Assembly: GCA_009782015.1 (NCBI GenBank)
Contig: WQUP01000289.1
Location: 1 to 8,166, forward strand
DNA from: Endomicrobiia bacterium
Lineage (GTDB): Bacteria > Elusimicrobiota > Endomicrobiia > Endomicrobiales > Endomicrobiaceae
DNA length: 8,166 bases
Direction: 5' to 3'
The position numbers and the translations under genes were made by a program. Of this stretch, positions 5,820 through 8,166 are shown piece by piece. How positions within the stretch are numbered: the stretch's first letter is position 1; each line of letters begins with the position of its first letter. The notes beneath the pieces were generated by a model that had not been told where the DNA came from, ran no database searches, and saw only the letters and a program-made list of their open reading frames with translations.

Positions 5820-7037
5820 ATGATAACCATAGAACCGTCAAAAAAATTAGATAAGCTGCCGCCGTACCTTTTTACAAAAATCAACCAATACAAAGCCGAA
5901 GCTTACGCGAAAAATCTCGACGTGATTGACTTGGGCATGGGCAATCCCGATCTGCCCACGCCAAGCCACATTGTCGATAGGCTTTGCGATACGGTCAAAC
6001 ACCATCACAATACGCACAGATACCCGCAGGCGAAAGGAATACCGAAATTCAGAAGGGCCATAGCGGAATGGATGGCGCGCCGTTTCGGCGTTGAATTAAA
6101 TCCCGACAACGAAGTGCTCTCGCTCATAGGCTCAAAAGAAGGCATCGCGCATCTGTGCATGGCGTATTTAAATCCCGGCGACTACGTGCTTGTTTGCGAT
6201 CCGGCGTATCCTGTTCATTTTAACGGCGTGGTTTTGGCCGGCGCTAAAATTTATTCGATGCCGCTGCTCGAGAAAAATAAATTCCTTCCGGATTTCACAA
6301 AAATCCCTGAAAAAACAGCGCAAAAAGCGAAAATAATGTTTTTAAATTATCCGAATAATCCGACTGCTGCTGTGGTAGAAGACAACGAGTTCTGGAAAGA
6401 AGCCATAAAGTTCTGCAAAAAGTACAATATACTGCTGGTTTCCGACAACGCTTATTCGGAATTAACTTTCGGCGACTATGTCGCCCCTTCGATTTTCGAG
6501 TTTCCCGGCGCAAAAGACGTGGCATTGGAATTTCATTCGTTTTCCAAGACTTTTAATATGGCCGGCTGGCGCCTCGGCTGGTGCTGCGGCGACAAAAAAT
6601 TGATATATCCGCTGGAAAAATTTAAATCCTTCCTCGATTACGGCTCCCCGATGTTTATGCAGCTCGCCGGCGTCGCGGCTCTCAACGGTCCGCAGGACTG
6701 CGTGAGGGAGCAGTGCGCGGTTTACGAAAGAAGAATGAAAATGATGGTGCGCGGCCTTCAAAAAGTAGGCTGGCACGTGAGCGAAACCAAAGGCACAATG
6801 TACATCTGGGCCGGCCTTCCGGACTGCCTCAAAAAAGAAGGCTCACTAAGCGTCGCCGAACGTCTCGTAAAAGAGACTGGAGTAGCCGTCTCCCCCGGCG
6901 TAGGCTTTGGCAAACACGGCGAAGGCTACATGAGAATGTCCATGGTAACCCACGACAAACGCTTCCACGACGCGCTGCTGAGAATAGGCAAGTTCACCAA
7001 GGAAAGCGCAAAGTGCGCGCAGGATAGCGGCAAATAG
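5820..7037 (+). CDS. alaC: AlaC-type alanine/LL-DAP-like aminotransferase (PLP class I/II)
   Basis: This is a cytoplasmic PLP-dependent aminotransferase of 405 residues. The start SKKLDKLPPYLF (7-18) is typical of the AlaC/LL-diaminopimelate aminotransferase branch. Other features are GMGNPDLPTP (39-48), GIPKFRRAIAEW (73-84), IGSKEGIAH (103-111), NYPNNPT (176-182), Asp209 and Tyr212 for PLP, SFSKTFNMAGWRLGW with the PLP lysine at 243 and Arg251 nearby, and VSPGVGFG (358-365) followed by Arg372, which should bind the substrate carboxylate. The resemblance to E. coli AlaC runs through the whole length, so alanine-pyruvate transamination with glutamate is the best guess. LL-diaminopimelate or aspartate aminotransferase remains possible. 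ATG at 5820 has no Shine-Dalgarno; the preceding bases are the pyrimidine arm of element D and an A/T stretch. It is probably transcribed from the hup promoter. Confidence 0.9.
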   Translation: MITIEPSKKLDKLPPYLFTKINQYKAEAYAKNLDVIDLGMGNPDLPTPSHIVDRLCDTVKHHHNTHRYPQAKGIPKFRRAIAEWMARRFGVELNPDNEVLSLIGSKEGIAHLCMAYLNPGDYVLVCDPAYPVHFNGVVLAGAKIYSMPLLEKNKFLPDFTKIPEKTAQKAKIMFLNYPNNPTAAVVEDNEFWKEAIKFCKKYNILLVSDNAYSELTFGDYVAPSIFEFPGAKDVALEFHSFSKTFNMAGWRLGWCCGDKKLIYPLEKFKSFLDYGSPMFMQLAGVAALNGPQDCVREQCAVYERRMKMMVRGLQKVGWHVSETKGTMYIWAGLPDCLKKEGSLSVAERLVKETGVAVSPGVGFGKHGEGYMRMSMVTHDKRFHDALLRIGKFTKESAKCAQDSGK

Positions 7038-7056
7038 TCGAAAAAGGCTCGGTAAA

Positions 7057-7398
7057 ATGAGTATAGATAATGTCTTAAACCAGCTTGTTGAGCGTTTAAA
7101 AGCGGCGGATCCTTACAAAATTATTTTGTTCGGTTCTCACGCTAAAGGGACAGCCGCGCGCGACAGCGACATAGATTTGATGATAATTTTAAACAATGAT
7201 TATTTACCGAAGACTTATTCGGATAAATTGGAACGTAATTGGGGTGTTCACAAACTCGTATTGGATATAAATTATCGGTATGCTATGGACGTGAAAATCT
7301 ACTCAAAAGCCGAATTTAAAAATCTTAAAAAAAGAGGAAGTTTTTTTATAGAAGAAATAGAAAAAACAGGGAAAACTATCTATGAAAAACAAAATTAA
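7057..7398 (+). CDS. MNT-family nucleotidyltransferase (probable antitoxin)
   Basis: This is a minimal nucleotidyltransferase of 113 residues. The motif FGSHAKGTAARDSDIDL (25-41) gives the G-S-x10-D-x-D signature, with Gly26-Ser27 and metal-binding Asp38 and Asp40. MDVKIY supplies the third carboxylate, Asp78. In HEPN-MNT (type VII) toxin-antitoxin pairs the MNT protein neutralises its partner, in the studied MntA-HepT case by adding AMP to a tyrosine; whether this one does so is inferred. AAGG lies 9 nt before ATG, which is 19 nt after the aminotransferase stop. The gene overlaps the HEPN gene by 17 nt. Both are more AT-rich than the aminotransferase, suggesting separate acquisition. Confidence 0.9.
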   Translation: MSIDNVLNQLVERLKAADPYKIILFGSHAKGTAARDSDIDLMIILNNDYLPKTYSDKLERNWGVHKLVLDINYRYAMDVKIYSKAEFKNLKKRGSFFIEEIEKTGKTIYEKQN

Positions 7399-7765
7399 AG
7401 AATGGCTGATGATTGCGGATAAAGATATTATCTCCGCACAGATTTTAATGACACATGGCCATGATGTTATGGGTGATGCGGCGTTTCATTGTCAGCAGGC
7501 GATAGAAAAATATTTTAAAGCATATCTGCTGGAAAATAATTGGCAACTGGAAAAAACACATAATCTGACAAAATTATACGGTGAAATTCTTAATATAAAG
7601 GATCTTGGCGTAGATGCTAAAATTTTAAAGCAAATAGACGATGTGTATGTCGATACAAGATACCCGGATGATTATTCCGAGCCGACAGAAGAAGAAATTA
7701 AAAGGTTTTATAATTTTGCAAAAGAAATAGAAGTAAAAATCAAAAAAGAATTAGGCGCCGGCTAG
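7382..7765 (+). CDS. HEPN-domain protein (probable partner of the MNT protein)
   Basis: This is an all-helical HEPN protein of 127 residues. Family features are ADKDIISAQ (12-20), AFHCQQAIEKYFKAYL (34-49), KTHNL (58-62) and the RYPDDY segment (93-98), which match the HEPN family found beside MNT genes (PF05168-like). The RNase motif R-x(4-6)-H of toxic HEPN proteins is not present: the arginines are 93 and 108, and no histidine follows either. It may therefore be a non-catalytic HEPN or use other residues. It overlaps the MNT gene by 17 nt, so the two are probably co-translated. A toxin role is inferred from context only. Confidence 0.88.
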   Translation: MKNKIKEWLMIADKDIISAQILMTHGHDVMGDAAFHCQQAIEKYFKAYLLENNWQLEKTHNLTKLYGEILNIKDLGVDAKILKQIDDVYVDTRYPDDYSEPTEEEIKRFYNFAKEIEVKIKKELGAG

Positions 7766-7770
7766 GAGCG

Positions 7771-7792
7771 TGTTGCCGCACGGCACGGCACA
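7771..7792 (+). terminator. Possible GC-rich hairpin after the HEPN gene
   Basis: TGTTGCCG (7771-7778) can pair with CGGCACA (7786-7792) with one bulged base, and CGGCA is present twice (7781-7785, 7786-7790). No T-run follows, so this is a weak candidate terminator or a REP-like remnant. Confidence 0.25.
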
Positions 7793-7795
7793 AAA

Positions 7796-7809
7796 TTAAG
7801 ACCTCTTAA
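7796..7809. promoter_or_regulatory. Small dyad TTAAGA-CC-TCTTAA
   Basis: This perfect 6-bp inverted repeat has a 2-base centre and lies 42 nt before the ATG of the last gene. It could be an operator, but a dyad this short in AT-rich DNA may occur by chance. Confidence 0.2.
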
Positions 7810-7851
7810 ACCTTAAAGTTATCAAACAGCAATAATATATAAAAATATACT

Positions 7852-8166
7852 ATGAAACTGTGGAAAATATTTGGTTGCCTTCCCATTGTTTTTTTTATTT
7901 TCGGATGTAAAGAAAAAGAAAACAATGCTTTCAAGTTTTCGTTAAACGGCTCCGAAACGGTTGTTTCCCTTGTAAAAATCGAAAATAACGTTTTTGACAT
8001 TAAAGCCGTCACGCATTTGGCCGGCGGAGAGAATATCGTTTCGGTAAGAAGATTAAACTATCCCGTGTACAGGTTCGAATGTGCGGATATTACCGGCGAC
8101 GGCATACCTGAAATAGCCGTTGGCGTCATTAAACCGAATCACCTTGACCCAAAGCCCGATAAACGC
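7852..8166 (+). CDS. N-terminal part of a lipoprotein with a FG-GAP/VCBS-like D-x-x-x-D-G motif (partial)
   Basis: The frame is open from ATG at 7852 to the end of the window (105 residues) and is cut by the window edge. A basic, hydrophobic start runs to VFFIFGCK, giving a probable lipidation Cys19; Phe at -2 is unusual but tolerable. The mature part is strand-rich. YRFECADITGDGIPEIAVGV (73-92) contains D-I-T-G-D-G, the calcium-loop pattern seen in FG-GAP/VCBS-type beta-propeller repeats, so a surface or periplasmic anchored domain is likely. I do not know its function. No ribosome site is evident before ATG; the upstream bases are A/T-rich and could hold a promoter of its own. It follows the HEPN gene after 86 nt. 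Confidence 0.8.
   Translation, partial: MKLWKIFGCLPIVFFIFGCKEKENNAFKFSLNGSETVVSLVKIENNVFDIKAVTHLAGGENIVSVRRLNYPVYRFECADITGDGIPEIAVGVIKPNHLDPKPDKR

Noticed and set aside
6713..7027. Plus-strand open frame in another frame inside the aminotransferase
   Set aside because: It is Arg-rich, out of frame with a complete conserved enzyme, and has no independent evidence.

Overview
The window reads as chromosomal DNA of a Gram-negative-type bacterium. Two proteins have lipoprotein signals, one has a signal peptide, and there are ordinary housekeeping genes and sigma-70-type promoters. GC content is moderate, with AT-richer accessory genes. The mix of genes and heptad-repeat hairpins would fit Elusimicrobiota or another poorly cultured phylum, but that placement is an impression and nothing here proves it.

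Layout: two transcription units diverge from a promoter region at about 5244-5386. Leftward (minus strand) run trpB (TrpB2-type tryptophan synthase beta), a 481-residue lipoprotein with a papain-like C-terminal domain, an exported protein of unknown function translationally coupled to it (TAATG overlap), and a pyruvate kinase that lacks the usual C-terminal domain. Rightward run an HU-family DNA-binding protein, an AlaC-type aminotransferase, an MNT-HEPN nucleotidyltransferase pair resembling a toxin-antitoxin module, and the start of another lipoprotein that runs off the window. Both divergent promoters can be read directly: a perfect TTGACA-17-TATAAT for trpB and TTGACA-17-TATAAA for hup.

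The most unusual content is between the genes. Four of the gaps hold long imperfect inverted repeats (called A-D here) with a purine-rich first arm and a pyrimidine-rich second arm. The arms are built of short tandem units: 8-nt units in A and D, 7-nt units in B and C. Each class has its own core: B and C share a GGTTTTCGC/GCGAAAAC core, and A and D more weakly share AACGACAA...CTTTGCC. Unit sequence differs between elements, yet the two arms of each element match one another. All four end just in front of a translation start. A, B and C lie 3-10 nt before a Shine-Dalgarno sequence, and D lies 9 nt before a start that has none. A and B also run into the 3' end of the gene on their other side and supply its last codons and stop. 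C fills the trpB 5' UTR almost exactly, from the predicted transcription start to the ribosome binding site.

Functionally the genes are a mix of central and amino-acid metabolism (pyruvate kinase, aminotransferase, tryptophan synthase beta), nucleoid structure (HU), cell-envelope proteins of unknown role and a probable mobile toxin-antitoxin pair. No shared pathway is evident beyond pyruvate/alanine and amino-acid metabolism.
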